Shown in pieces: positions 46,579 to 55,509 of a stretch of DNA of 64,000 bases (within the stretch, counting starts at the first letter, position 1; every line of letters starts with the position of its first letter). A program made the position numbers and the translations under genes. The notes under the pieces were generated by a model. It made no database searches. It saw only the letters and a list, made by a program, of their open reading frames with translations, and was not told the origin of the DNA. Source of the DNA: Lacrimispora sp. 210928-DFI.3.58 (GTDB lineage: Bacteria > Bacillota > Clostridia > Lachnospirales > Lachnospiraceae); the NCBI RefSeq assembly GCF_020554865.1, contig NZ_JAJCIC010000019.1, positions 24,188 through 88,187 of the forward strand, read 5' to 3'.

Positions 46579-46607
46579 TTGCATTTGTTGAAAAATTTTG
46601 GTATAAT
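46579..46607 (+). promoter_or_regulatory. Promoter of rpmJ-rpsM-rpsK-rpsD
   Basis: TTGCAT and TATAAT are separated by 17 bp, with an A-rich tract AAAAAAAGTGC directly upstream, very like the S10 promoter at 33111-33139. It gives the alpha part of the cluster its own transcription start. Confidence 0.8.
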
Positions 46608-46647
46608 GCTTTAGCAACTTTGTTGGTCTATAGAAAGGAGAATTACT

Positions 46648-46761
46648 GTGAAGGTTAGATCATCCGTAAAGCCGATCTGCGAAAAGTGCAAGATCATAAA
46701 GAGAAAAGGCAGTATCAGAGTAATTTGCGAAAATCCAAAGCATAAACAGAGACAAGGTTAA
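46648..46761 (+). CDS. rpmJ: 50S ribosomal protein L36
   Basis: The 37-aa protein starts with GTG behind [26 protein letters not shown]. Zinc ligands Cys11, Cys14, Cys27 and His32 are present. It is too short for most gene finders but is clearly real and lies between infA and rpsM as expected. Confidence 0.96.
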   Translation: MKVRSSVKPICEKCKIIKRKGSIRVICENPKHKQRQG

Positions 46762-46787
46762 TTAAAATTAGGAGGTGTACTACACAC

Positions 46788-47156
46788 ATGGCTCGTATTT
46801 CAGGTGTTGACTTACCAAGAGAAAAACGTGTTGAGATCGGTCTTACTTACATCTACGGAATTGGTAGAGCAAGCTCCAACCGCATCTTGGCAGAAGCTGG
46901 CGTAAACCCAGACACTCGCGTTAAGGATTTAACCGATGATGAGGTAAAGAAGCTGGCTACCATCATTGCTGACACTCAGGTTGTTGAAGGTGATCTGCGC
47001 AGAGAGATCGCTATGAACATCAAGAGACTTCAGGAAATCGGATGCTACAGAGGAATCCGTCACAGAAAGAGCCTGCCGGTTCGCGGACAGAAGACAAAGA
47101 CCAACGCCAGAACCTGCAAGGGTCCGAGAAAGACTGTAGCTAATAAGAAAAAGTAA
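46788..47156 (+). CDS. rpsM: 30S ribosomal protein S13
   Basis: The 122-aa protein has [20 protein letters not shown] and the basic C-terminal [20 protein letters not shown]. It contacts tRNAs in the 30S head. A 238-nt spacer with a repeat unit follows. Confidence 0.97.
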   Translation: MARISGVDLPREKRVEIGLTYIYGIGRASSNRILAEAGVNPDTRVKDLTDDEVKKLATIIADTQVVEGDLRREIAMNIKRLQEIGCYRGIRHRKSLPVRGQKTKTNARTCKGPRKTVANKKK

Positions 47157-47179
47157 GCATTGAACACTTAGTGACGCAT

Positions 47180-47214
47180 TGAACACTTGGCGAGATTTTT
47201 TCGGGCCTAGTGTG
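47180..47214 (+). repeat. Ribosomal-spacer hairpin repeat, one unit (rpsM-rpsK)
   Basis: ACACT-t-GGC, loop GAGATTTTTTCGG, GCC-t-AGTGT. It has the same architecture as the units at 35458, 40284 and 40811 with a different but complementary outer stem. The rest of this 238-nt spacer has a short palindrome CCGAATTCGG but no gene. Confidence 0.7.
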
Positions 47215-47394
47215 AAAGCGGATACTCCGAGCAGCGCGAGGATGTATCATCATTGCAGGTGTGAAAGCTGTTCTTTGACCGGCAGGGAAAAGAACTTCAT
47301 TAATCAAAGCAACAACGTAACCGAATTCGGATTTGTATGTTTTAAAAACAGGAAGAACGAATTCATAATCAATGAGAAAGTAGGTTAGTTTAAA

Positions 47395-47799
47395 ATGGCT
47401 AAAAAAGTGTCCACTGCAGCAAAAAAAGTGACAAAAAAGCGTGTAAAGAAAAACGTTGAACGCGGACAGGCACATATCCAGTCATCCTTTAACAACACAA
47501 TCGTTACATTAACGGATGCACAGGGAAACGCATTATCATGGGCAAGTGCCGGTGGTCTGGGATTTAGAGGTTCAAGGAAATCTACTCCTTATGCAGCTCA
47601 GATGGCAGCAGAAACTGCTACAAAAGCAGCTCTTGTACATGGCTTAAAATCCGTAGACGTTATGGTTAAGGGTCCTGGTTCAGGACGTGAGGCCGCTATC
47701 CGTGCCCTTCAGGCATGCGGTCTGGAAGTAACAAGCATCAAGGACGTAACACCAGTTCCTCACAACGGATGCCGTCCACCAAAGCGTAGAAGAGTCTGA
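47395..47799 (+). CDS. rpsK: 30S ribosomal protein S11
   Basis: The 134-aa protein has [40 protein letters not shown] and the C-terminal [17 protein letters not shown]. It forms part of the 30S platform. The ribosome site before it is weak (AAGTAGG). Confidence 0.97.
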   Translation: MAKKVSTAAKKVTKKRVKKNVERGQAHIQSSFNNTIVTLTDAQGNALSWASAGGLGFRGSRKSTPYAAQMAAETATKAALVHGLKSVDVMVKGPGSGREAAIRALQACGLEVTSIKDVTPVPHNGCRPPKRRRV

Positions 47800-47825
47800 T
47801 TTATTTTTATTAGGAGGTAATAAAA

Positions 47826-48419
47826 GTGGCAGTAGATAGAGTTCCTGTTCTTAAAAGATGCAGATCCCTCGGACTGGATCCGATCTATTTAGGAATTGAT
47901 AAAAAGTCCAACAGAGAATCTAAAAGAGCAAACAAGAAGTTAAGCGAATACGGCATGCAGCTGAGAGAAAAGCAGAAAGCGAAATTCATCTATGGCGTAT
48001 TAGAGAAGCCTTTCCGTAACTACTATGCAAAGGCATCCAAGATGAATGGTATGGTTGGTACCAACCTGATGATCCTGCTTGAGTGCAGACTGGACAATGT
48101 ACTGTTCCGCATGGGCTTTGGCCGTACACGTAAGGAGACCAGACAGATCGTTGACCACAAGCACGTTCTTGTAAACGGCAAGCCGGTCAACATTCCATCC
48201 TACCAGGTAAAGGCTGGAGACGTAGTTGAGATCAAAGAGAAGTATAAATCTGCTCAGAGATACAAAGATATCCTGGAAGTAACCGGAGGCCGTATGATCC
48301 CAGCATGGCTGGAGGCTGACCAGGAGAACCTGCGCGGCACTGTAAAAGAGCTGCCAACCAGAGACGAGATTGATGTTCCAGTAAACGAAATGCTTATCGT
48401 TGAGTTGTACTCCAAATAA
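47826..48419 (+). CDS. rpsD: 30S ribosomal protein S4
   Basis: The 197-aa protein has KLSEYGMQLREKQKAKFIYG and the S4 RNA-binding domain RLDNVLFRMGFGRTRKETRQ. The start is GTG behind TTAGGAGG. The N-terminus lacks the usual Cys zinc knuckle, which is common in S4 paralogues of Firmicutes. Confidence 0.95.
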   Translation: MAVDRVPVLKRCRSLGLDPIYLGIDKKSNRESKRANKKLSEYGMQLREKQKAKFIYGVLEKPFRNYYAKASKMNGMVGTNLMILLECRLDNVLFRMGFGRTRKETRQIVDHKHVLVNGKPVNIPSYQVKAGDVVEIKEKYKSAQRYKDILEVTGGRMIPAWLEADQENLRGTVKELPTRDEIDVPVNEMLIVELYSK

Positions 48420-48444
48420 TCCGCTGGCTTATGAATTTTGTAAG

Positions 48445-48475
48445 GTATGCCTGTTCTTGATTAGGACAGGCGTAC
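48445..48475 (+). terminator. Hairpin between rpsD and rpoA
   Basis: GTATGCCTGTTC pairs with GGACAGGCGTAC over 12 bp (two G-T pairs) around a 7-nt loop, then TTTCATCCC. It may lower read-through into rpoA. Confidence 0.6.
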
Positions 48476-48520
48476 TTTCATCCCTCAAGATTTGACAGAA
48501 CCCAAAAAGGAGGGGCTATA

Positions 48521-49483
48521 GTGTTCGATTTTGAAAAACCAAACATTGAAATTGCAGAGATTTCAGAAGACAAGAGATACGGCAAGTTTGTAGTTGAACC
48601 ACTTGAGAGAGGTTACGGTACTACACTGGGCAATTCCTTAAGAAGAATCATGCTTTCTTCCTTACCCGGAGCCGCAGTGAGTCAGGTAAAAATCGATGGC
48701 GTTTTGCATGAGTTCAGTTCGATTCCAGGCGTAAAGGAAGATGTAACTGAGATCATTATGAACATCAAAAGTTTAGCAATCAAGAACAACAGCGATACCG
48801 ATGAGCCCAAAGTTGCATACATTGAATTTGAAGGCGAAGGCGTGATCACAGCTGCTGATATCCAGGCTGATTCCGATATCGAGATCATGAACCCGGAGCA
48901 GGTGATCGCTACCTTGAGCGGCGGCGCAGACAGCAAGTTCTATATGGAGCTTACGATCACCAAAGGCCGCGGTTATATCAGCGCTGACAAGAACAAGAAC
49001 GACGATCTTCCCATCGGCGTAATTGCAGTTGATTCCATCTATACTCCGGTAGAGCGCGTGAACATGGCAGTTGCCAATACACGTGTTGGACAGCAGACAG
49101 ACTATGACAAGCTGACCCTGGAGATCTATACCAACGGCACCCTGGCTCCGGATGAAGCAGTGAGCCTGGCTGCAAAGGTATTGAGCGAGCATCTGAACCT
49201 GTTTATTGATCTTTCCGAGAATGCCAAGACTGCAGAGATCATGGTAGAGAAGGAAGACAACGAGAAGGAAAAAGTGCTTGAGATGAACATTGACGAGCTG
49301 GAGCTGTCTGTTCGTTCTTACAACTGCTTAAAGAGAGCCGGTATCAATACCGTAGAAGAGCTGTGCAACAGAACTTCTGAGGATATGATGAAGGTTCGTA
49401 ACCTGGGCCGCAAGTCCTTAGAGGAAGTGCTGGCTAAGTTAAAGGAATTAGGCTTACAGCTGAACCCCAGCGACGAAGCTTAA
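48521..49483 (+). CDS. rpoA: RNA polymerase alpha subunit
   Basis: The 320-aa protein has the N-terminal assembly domain ([33 protein letters not shown]) and the C-terminal alphaCTD ([39 protein letters not shown]). The start is GTG behind AAGGAGGGG. It lies in the usual place before rplQ. Confidence 0.97.
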   Translation: MFDFEKPNIEIAEISEDKRYGKFVVEPLERGYGTTLGNSLRRIMLSSLPGAAVSQVKIDGVLHEFSSIPGVKEDVTEIIMNIKSLAIKNNSDTDEPKVAYIEFEGEGVITAADIQADSDIEIMNPEQVIATLSGGADSKFYMELTITKGRGYISADKNKNDDLPIGVIAVDSIYTPVERVNMAVANTRVGQQTDYDKLTLEIYTNGTLAPDEAVSLAAKVLSEHLNLFIDLSENAKTAEIMVEKEDNEKEKVLEMNIDELELSVRSYNCLKRAGINTVEELCNRTSEDMMKVRNLGRKSLEEVLAKLKELGLQLNPSDEA

Positions 49484-49503
49484 TCGCATAGATATATCCC
49501 ACA

Positions 49504-49587
49504 GCCAGTAAGACCAATGATGCATGGCTATGGGCGCCAATGAAGGAGTGGGAGAAAATGCCGGGCCAGTAAGACCAATGATGCATG
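49504..49587 (+). repeat. 23-bp direct repeat in the rpoA-rplQ spacer
   Basis: GCCAGTAAGACC followed by AATGATGCATG occurs at 49504-49526 and again at 49565-49587, identical in all 23 positions and 61 bp apart. It looks like a recent local duplication or a pair of binding sites. Confidence 0.8.
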
Positions 49588-49623
49588 AGCTGCGGTGTTC
49601 CACAGATATGGAGGAATTAGAAA

Positions 49624-50160
49624 ATGGCAGGATACAGAAAATTAGGAAGAACTTCCGACCAGAGAAAGGCTATGATCAGAAGCCAGGTAACAGCACTGTT
49701 ATACCATGGCCACATCAAAACCACTGAGACCAGAGCAAAAGAGATCCGTAAGGTAGCTGAGGGCATCATTGCTATGGCTGTGAAGGAAAAGGATAACTAC
49801 GAGACTGTTAAGGTTACTGCTAAGGTTGCCCGCAAGGACAAGGACGGCAAGCGCGTAAAGGAAGTTGTAAACGGCAAGAAGGTTACTGTTTACGATGAGG
49901 TAGAGAAGGAGATCAAGAAGGATATGCCTTCCAGACTTCACGCTAGAAGACAGATGTTAAAGGTTCTCTACGGAGTTACCGAGGTTCCGACTGCTGCAGC
50001 TGGCAGAAAGAAGAACACAAAGTCTGTAGATCTGGTTGCAAAGCTGTTTGACGAGGTTGCTCCTAAGTACGCAAACCGCAACGGCGGCTACACCAGAATC
50101 GTTAAGATCGGTCCCCGTAAGGGCGATGCTGCAATGGAAGTTCTGATTGAGTTAATCTAA
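49624..50160 (+). CDS. rplQ: 50S ribosomal protein L17
   Basis: The 178-aa protein starts [20 protein letters not shown] and ends [18 protein letters not shown]. It is longer than E. coli L17 (about 127 aa) because of an inserted Lys/Asp-rich segment (about 55-105, [20 protein letters not shown]). The insertion is in frame and within the variation seen in Clostridia. It is the last gene of the supercluster. Confidence 0.96.
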   Translation: MAGYRKLGRTSDQRKAMIRSQVTALLYHGHIKTTETRAKEIRKVAEGIIAMAVKEKDNYETVKVTAKVARKDKDGKRVKEVVNGKKVTVYDEVEKEIKKDMPSRLHARRQMLKVLYGVTEVPTAAAGRKKNTKSVDLVAKLFDEVAPKYANRNGGYTRIVKIGPRKGDAAMEVLIELI

Positions 50161-50182
50161 TCCGAATATAGTTATGCAGGCG

Positions 50183-50219
50183 GCTGCGGATATGGTTATA
50201 CATATCCGCAGCTTTTTTT
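50183..50219 (+). terminator. Terminator of the ribosomal supercluster
   Basis: A perfect 12-bp stem GCTGCGGATATG/CATATCCGCAGC with a 6-nt loop is followed by seven T. Confidence 0.9.
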
Positions 50220-50306
50220 GCAACAAAAAGTCCGGCCGGCAGGATCCTTATTTATTTTGAAAATATTTTCCCATGAAATGAGAAATTATCGAAAGAATAT
50301 CGTAAG

Positions 50307-50336
50307 TTGACGCAAAACGATAATAGGGGCTATAAT
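50307..50336 (+). promoter_or_regulatory. Promoter of the third cell-wall-binding gene
   Basis: TTGACG and TATAAT are spaced by 18 bp. The ATG is 53 nt downstream behind TTGAGGAGG. Confidence 0.75.
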
Positions 50337-50389
50337 AGAAGCATAAAAGAGAACACAGGGGTGTACCCTTTTGAGGAGGTTAAGGCATT

Positions 50390-51631
50390 ATGAGAAAAGG
50401 CAGCAGATGGTTATGTATGATACTGGCAGCAGGAATGCTGGTAGCTTCCATGCCCCTCAGTGCATTGGCGGCAGATTATACGTATATCAGCAGTATATCG
50501 ATCAAGGTCAATGTGGAGCTGGAGGCAGGAGACGAGATAGATGACGGAGACGATATCAGCATTGGCAATGGCAGCGGAAGTGGTACCTATGTTTATACCA
50601 GCGGAAACAAATACTCCATTGAATCTGCCCAATGGGCCACAGACAAGGAGGTAGGCATTGGCGATACGCCAAAGATCGAGATCTATCTTGACCCGGATAC
50701 CTCAGGGGCCAAGGAGTACCGTTTCCGCAGCAGCTACAGCTCCAGCAGCGTCAGCGTCAGCGGCGGAACCTTTGTATCAGCCTCCAGGAAGGGAGAGCAG
50801 CTGAAGGTCGTGATCAAGACAAAGCCGATCAAGGGAACCTACAGTGAGCCGGAGGACCTGGAATGGAGCAACAGCAAGGGCAGGGCCACCTGGGATGAGG
50901 GAGATGACAGTTCAGGATACTTTGATGTATACCTTTACAGGGGCAACAGCACTGTGAAGAAGCTGGAGGCCTATAAGGGAACCTCCTACAATTTCTATCC
51001 CTACATGACAAAGGAAGGAGACTACACCTTTAAGGTCAGGACGGTACCAAACCCCAATGACAGCGATGATATTGGCAAAAAGAGCGAATGGGTAGAATCA
51101 GATGACCAGTATATTGACGAGAACGAGGTATCTGACGGCTCCGGACAGGATAACAGCAATGGCAGCACACCCAGCGGCGGCACTACAGATGTGGGCTGGC
51201 GCCAGGAGGGAAATACCTGGTACTTCCGTTATCCGGACGGAAACTATCAGAAGGCCGGCTGGCTTAAATGGAATGACAAATGGTATTTCTTTGATTCTGC
51301 CGGAAAGATGCTTACTGGCTGGCAGCAGAGCAATGGCAACTGGTACTATCTTGGCAGCAGCGGTGACATGAAAACTGGCTGGATCCAGTCAGCCGGACTC
51401 TGGTACTACCTAAATCCCAATGCCAACGGACCGGAGGGAGCCATGATCAAGAACTGCTGGCTGACTGTAAACGGAAAGACCTATTTTATCAATGAATCCG
51501 GTGTCATGGCTGAGGGCTGGCAGCAGGTGGAAGGCAATTACTATTACTTCTATCCGGGAGACGGCTCAAAGGCAGTGAATACCTCTATCAGCGGATTTGT
51601 GCTGGATGCAAATGGCATCTGGGTGCATTAA
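50390..51631 (+). CDS. Secreted protein with C-terminal cell-wall-binding repeats
   Basis: The 413-aa protein has a signal peptide (about 1-27, SALAA cleavage region). The N-terminal part (about 28-240) is beta-rich and carries no family I recognise; part of it (GYFDVYLYRGNS to YTFKVRTVP) resembles a fibronectin-like fold. A Ser/Gly linker leads to five or six choline/glucan-binding-like repeats (WYFRYPDGNYQKAGW, WYFFDSAGKMLTGW, WYYLGSSGDMKTGW). It is likely attached to wall polymer, displaying the N-terminal domain. Confidence 0.85.
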   Translation: MRKGSRWLCMILAAGMLVASMPLSALAADYTYISSISIKVNVELEAGDEIDDGDDISIGNGSGSGTYVYTSGNKYSIESAQWATDKEVGIGDTPKIEIYLDPDTSGAKEYRFRSSYSSSSVSVSGGTFVSASRKGEQLKVVIKTKPIKGTYSEPEDLEWSNSKGRATWDEGDDSSGYFDVYLYRGNSTVKKLEAYKGTSYNFYPYMTKEGDYTFKVRTVPNPNDSDDIGKKSEWVESDDQYIDENEVSDGSGQDNSNGSTPSGGTTDVGWRQEGNTWYFRYPDGNYQKAGWLKWNDKWYFFDSAGKMLTGWQQSNGNWYYLGSSGDMKTGWIQSAGLWYYLNPNANGPEGAMIKNCWLTVNGKTYFINESGVMAEGWQQVEGNYYYFYPGDGSKAVNTSISGFVLDANGIWVH

Positions 51632-51655
51632 TAGAAAATAGCTGAAGTATTATCA

Positions 51656-51683
51656 GAAGCCTGTGCAAGCGGGCTTCTTTTTT
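51656..51683 (+). terminator. Intrinsic terminator
   Basis: GAAGCC pairs with GGCTTC around a short loop, followed by a run of T, just past the cell-wall-binding gene. Confidence 0.8.
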
Positions 51684-51817
51684 GGATAAAAAAGGATTTT
51701 ACTTAACGGAACGTAAACAACCTTTGGCGTTTTTACCTTCCCCGGTACTTGACTTATGGTATGATATCAACTAAAATTGAAAATCGAAGCAGAGACACGG
51801 ATTTTGAGGGAAAATGA

Positions 51818-52675
51818 ATGGGAATCGTAAAAGCGGCCCGGCTGGTGTACGAGTATGTCAGACGGGATGAGGAAGAAAATATAGAGGAGGTCAAGCGCGC
51901 CATAAAGGGTGTGGACCTTGATATACGGAAGGGGGACTTCGTTGCCGTACTGGGGCACAACGGCTCCGGGAAATCCACCCTGGCAAAGCATGTGAACGGC
52001 CTTCTTCTTCCCACAGAGGGAACCATCTGGGTGGGAGATATGGACACAAAGGACGAGAGGCACATATGGGATGTGCGCAAAATGGCGGGAATGGTGTTCC
52101 AGAACCCTGATAACCAGATCATCGGAAATGTGGTAGAGGAGGATGTGGGCTTTGGCCCTGAAAATATCGGTGTTCCCACGGAGGATATATGGAAGAGGGT
52201 GGATGAGAGCCTGAAGGCGGTTGGAATGACTGCCTACCGCCTCCAGTCGCCCAATAAGCTGTCAGGAGGACAGAAGCAGCGCGTTGCCATCGCCGGTGTC
52301 ATGGCCATGAAGCCCCAGTGTATTATATTGGACGAGCCCACTGCCATGCTGGATCCCAATGGACGTAAGGAGGTCATCCGCACGGTCAGGGAGCTTAACA
52401 GGGCGGAAGGGATCACAGTGCTTCTGATCACTCACTATATGGAAGAGGCAGTTGATGCGGACAGGATCATTGTGATGGATGACGGCCGGATCGTTATGGA
52501 TGGAAAGCCCAGGGAGATCTTCTCACAGGTCCAGGAGTTAAAGAGCCATGGCCTGGATGTGCCCCAGGTGACAGAGCTGGCCTGGGAGCTGAAGGCTGCA
52601 GGGATGCCTCTGACCGACGGCATTTTAAGCAGGGAGGAGCTGCTTTCCCAGCTGCTTCCGATCTTGGGAAAATAG
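51818..52675 (+). CDS. ecfA1: ECF transporter ATPase A1
   Basis: The 285-aa ABC ATPase has Walker A GHNGSGKSTLAK, Q-loop VFQNPDNQIIG, signature LSGGQKQRVAIAG and Walker B CIILDEPTAMLDP. With EcfA2 and EcfT it forms the shared energy module that drives vitamin and metal uptake through exchangeable S components. It opens a three-gene operon downstream of the ribosomal cluster, as in most Firmicutes. Confidence 0.95.
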   Translation: MGIVKAARLVYEYVRRDEEENIEEVKRAIKGVDLDIRKGDFVAVLGHNGSGKSTLAKHVNGLLLPTEGTIWVGDMDTKDERHIWDVRKMAGMVFQNPDNQIIGNVVEEDVGFGPENIGVPTEDIWKRVDESLKAVGMTAYRLQSPNKLSGGQKQRVAIAGVMAMKPQCIILDEPTAMLDPNGRKEVIRTVRELNRAEGITVLLITHYMEEAVDADRIIVMDDGRIVMDGKPREIFSQVQELKSHGLDVPQVTELAWELKAAGMPLTDGILSREELLSQLLPILGK

Positions 52676-52721
52676 GCATGCAGGCAGCCAGCCTGTGAGG
52701 CAGAATGCCGGGGAGAAAACG

Positions 52722-53594
52722 ATGTCGATAAAAGCAGTTGATTTGAATTTTGTTTACGGAGGCGGAACTGCCTTTGAACAGCATGCATTATTTGATGTGA
52801 ATTTTGAGATCCGGGATGGGGAGTTTGTAGGCCTGATCGGTCATACGGGCTCTGGAAAATCCACCCTGATCCAGCATTTAAACGGGCTCATCAGGGCAAG
52901 CTCAGGAGCCCTCTATTATAATGGAGAAAATATCTACGAGGACGGCTATGATATGCGGGCCCTGCGCAGCAAGGTGGGTCTCGTATTCCAGTATCCGGAA
53001 CATCAGCTGTTTGAGATCGATGTGCTCACAGATGTGTGTTTTGGGCCAAAGAACCAGGGCCTTGGCGAGGAGGATGCCAGGAAGAAGGCAATGGAAGCCC
53101 TGAAGCTGGTGGGACTGGATGAGAGCTATTATAAGCAGTCTCCCTTTGAGCTGTCAGGCGGACAGAAGCGCCGCGTAGCCATTGCAGGCGTTCTGGCAAT
53201 GGAACCGGAGGTGCTGATACTGGACGAGCCCACAGCGGGGCTGGATCCCAGGGGGCGGGATGAGATACTGGATCAGATCAAGCGCCTTCACGAGGAAAAG
53301 GGGATTACGATCATCCTGGTTTCCCACAGCATGGAGGATATGGCCAGATATGCCGGCCGGCTCATTGTCATGAACCACGGGCAGAAGGTATTTGATGGCA
53401 CGCCCAAAGAGGTCTTCCGCCATTATAAGGAGCTGGAGACAATTGGCCTGGCTGCGCCGCAAATCACCTATGTTGTCCATGGACTAAAGGAAAAGGGTGT
53501 AGATATTGACAGCGATATCACTACCGTAGGAGAGGCCAGGGAGGCGATCCTTAAGCTGTGGCAGAAAAAACAAGCAGAAAAGAGCGGGGACTGA
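52722..53594 (+). CDS. ecfA2: ECF transporter ATPase A2
   Basis: The 290-aa ABC ATPase has GHTGSGKSTLIQHLNGL, VFQYPEHQLFE, LSGGQKRRVAIAGVLA and VLILDEPTAGLDP. The FQYPEHQ form of the Q-loop is typical of EcfA2. ATG 52722 follows GGGGAG; an upstream in-frame ATG at 52695 precedes that site. One base separates it from ecfT. Confidence 0.95.
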   Translation: MSIKAVDLNFVYGGGTAFEQHALFDVNFEIRDGEFVGLIGHTGSGKSTLIQHLNGLIRASSGALYYNGENIYEDGYDMRALRSKVGLVFQYPEHQLFEIDVLTDVCFGPKNQGLGEEDARKKAMEALKLVGLDESYYKQSPFELSGGQKRRVAIAGVLAMEPEVLILDEPTAGLDPRGRDEILDQIKRLHEEKGITIILVSHSMEDMARYAGRLIVMNHGQKVFDGTPKEVFRHYKELETIGLAAPQITYVVHGLKEKGVDIDSDITTVGEAREAILKLWQKKQAEKSGD

Positions 53595-53595
53595 G

Positions 53596-54396
53596 ATGTT
53601 TAGAGAGATTACGTTGGGACAATATTATCCGGTGGAATCGGTGGTCCACAGTCTGGATCCCAGGACAAAGCTGTTCGGTACCATGGTATTTATCATTTCC
53701 CTGTTCATAGCGGACAATATCTGGGGATATGTGGTGGCCACCATTGTGCTGGCAGCAGTGATCAGGCTGACAAAGGTGCCCTTCCGGTTCATCGTGCGGG
53801 GGCTGAAGGCCATTGTGATCCTGCTCCTTATCAGTGTCAGCTTTAACCTGTTTCTGACAGGAGGACAGGTGATTGCCAAATTCTGGATTTTTAAGATCAC
53901 TGTGGAGGGCTTAAGGATGGCCTGCTTTATGGGTGTCCGGCTGATCTACCTGGTGATCGGCTCCTCCCTTATGACGCTGACTACCACGCCAAACCAGCTG
54001 ACAGACGGCCTGGAAAAGGGCCTGGGCTTTTTAAAGAGAGTGGGAGTGCCGGTCCATGAGGTGTCCATGATGATGTCCATTGCTCTGCGCTTCATCCCTA
54101 TCCTGGTGGAGGAGACAGACAAGATCATGAAGGCTCAGATGGCCCGTGGAGCTGATTTTGAGACAGGAAATCTGATACAGAAGGCAAAGGCCATGGTGCC
54201 CCTTCTGGTGCCGCTGTTCATCTCCGCCTTCCGCAGGGCCACGGATCTGGCTATGGCGATGGAGGCACGCTGCTACCGCGGCGGAGAGGGACGGACAAAG
54301 ATGAAGCCCCTGCAGTATAAGCAGAGAGACCACGAAGCCTATATGATGATGGCTCTGTATTTTGTGGTTATGATCGCTGCCAGGGTATATTTATAG
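53596..54396 (+). CDS. ecfT: ECF transporter transmembrane subunit T
   Basis: The 266-aa membrane protein has five or six helices and the two Ala-Arg-Gly type coupling motifs: AQMARGADFE and AMEARCYRGGEGR. These helices contact the ATPases. It completes the A1-A2-T core; no S component is in the window. Confidence 0.95.
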   Translation: MFREITLGQYYPVESVVHSLDPRTKLFGTMVFIISLFIADNIWGYVVATIVLAAVIRLTKVPFRFIVRGLKAIVILLLISVSFNLFLTGGQVIAKFWIFKITVEGLRMACFMGVRLIYLVIGSSLMTLTTTPNQLTDGLEKGLGFLKRVGVPVHEVSMMMSIALRFIPILVEETDKIMKAQMARGADFETGNLIQKAKAMVPLLVPLFISAFRRATDLAMAMEARCYRGGEGRTKMKPLQYKQRDHEAYMMMALYFVVMIAARVYL

Positions 54397-54479
54397 TAAT
54401 AGTTCAGACGGCGGGGAAATCCGATGCTTCTTGGCCGGCCTAGCCGGGCAAGAAGATACCCCGTCTGAACTGTTACTAT
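54393..54479. terminator. Large two-tier palindrome after ecfT
   Basis: The outer arms ATAGTAA-t-AGTTCAGAC and GTCTGAACT-g-TTACTAT pair, then GGGG with CCCC. An inner hairpin is CTTCTTGgCCGGC/GCCGGgCAAGAAG. The 87-nt structure begins at the stop of ecfT and ends in TTACTATTTG. It may be a terminator working in both directions. Confidence 0.65.
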
Positions 54480-54507
54480 TTGTAAGATGATTTAAAGGAG
54501 GCAGAAG

Positions 54508-55281
54508 GTGAAGCGTGTAAAGCTTGTGGTCGCCTATGACGGAACAAACTACCATGGCTGGCAGCTGCAGCCTGGGGCAGTGACAATCGAATCTGTGCTG
54601 AATGAGAAGCTGACAGAGCTTCTGGGAGAGCCCATCCAGGTCATCGGAGCCAGCAGAACGGATTCCGGGGTCCATGCAAAAGGAAACGTGGCTGTGTTTG
54701 ATACGGTCCACCGGATGCCGGCGGATAAGGTAAGCTTTGCGCTGAACCAGCGCCTTCCTGAGGATATACGGATACAGTCCTCCGAGGAGGTGCCTGCAGA
54801 CTGGCATCCCCGAAGATGCAGCTGTATAAAGACGTATGAATATAAGATATGGAACCGCCCCGTGGAGCTTCCCACAGAGCGGCTGTATGCCCATTTCACC
54901 TATGCCGGACTTGATATGGAAAAAATGCAGCAGGCGGCAGACCGGCTTGTGGGAGAGCACGATTTCAAGAGCTTCTGCAATGTGCGCACTCAGGTAAAGG
55001 ACACGGTCAGGACCATATACAGCGTTCAGGCGGAGCGGGACAGCGAGGGAATGGTGACGATCCGTGTGAAGGGAAGCGGCTTTCTGTACAATATGGTGCG
55101 GATCATAGCCGGAACCCTTTTAAGCGTGGGTATGGGGCAGAGGCAGCCGGAGGATGTGGAAACCATGCTGGAAGCAAGGGACCGCAGCGCAGCAGGGCCA
55201 ACAGCTCCGGCAAAGGGTCTTACTCTGGTTTCGATTGAATATGAAGAGACGGGGAAGACAGCGGGAGATCCGCATGGCTGA
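54508..55281 (+). CDS. truA: tRNA pseudouridine synthase A
   Basis: The 257-aa enzyme makes pseudouridine at tRNA positions 38-40. It has VAYDGTNYHGWQLQP, the catalytic Asp in GASRTDSGVHAKGNVAVFD, and GSGFLYNMVRIIAGTLLSVG. The start is GTG behind AAAGGAGG. It lies between ecfT and rplM as in many Firmicutes. Confidence 0.95.
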   Translation: MKRVKLVVAYDGTNYHGWQLQPGAVTIESVLNEKLTELLGEPIQVIGASRTDSGVHAKGNVAVFDTVHRMPADKVSFALNQRLPEDIRIQSSEEVPADWHPRRCSCIKTYEYKIWNRPVELPTERLYAHFTYAGLDMEKMQQAADRLVGEHDFKSFCNVRTQVKDTVRTIYSVQAERDSEGMVTIRVKGSGFLYNMVRIIAGTLLSVGMGQRQPEDVETMLEARDRSAAGPTAPAKGLTLVSIEYEETGKTAGDPHG

Positions 55282-55331
55282 ATTATTGCCTAAAAAACAT
55301 GGAAAACAGCGAAAAATCCTGCATAAAACAG

Positions 55332-55360
55332 TTGACATGCCGGAACCGTTATTATATAAT
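55332..55360 (+). promoter_or_regulatory. Consensus promoter of rplM-rpsI
   Basis: TTGACA and TATAAT are both perfect and are spaced by 17 bp. Confidence 0.9.
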
Positions 55361-55367
55361 ATAAAAC

Positions 55368-55509
55368 TGTGACATTACCAGAAAATGCTCATCCAAAGCC
55401 CCGGAATGAGCATTTGGTTGATAAATACTTCCCATATTTATCAGAATATAGCGGGCATCTGTTGGATGCCAGATGTATAACAAGGTTGAGATTAACAGGA
55501 GGTTAACCA
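55368..55509 (+). promoter_or_regulatory. Structured leader of rplM-rpsI (L13-leader-like)
   Basis: The 140-nt leader has a 10-bp hairpin AAATGCTCAT/ATGAGCATTT, then a perfect 9-bp hairpin TGATAAATA/TATTTATCA, then GGGCATCTG near CCAGATG. L13 leaders that sense the ribosomal protein are known in Firmicutes; this has the right place and size, but I cannot match the consensus by eye. Confidence 0.5.

Noticed and set aside
49524..49727. 67-residue ORF across the rpoA-rplQ spacer
   Set aside because: It begins in the direct repeat and runs out of frame into rplQ, which has a clear start and ribosome site.
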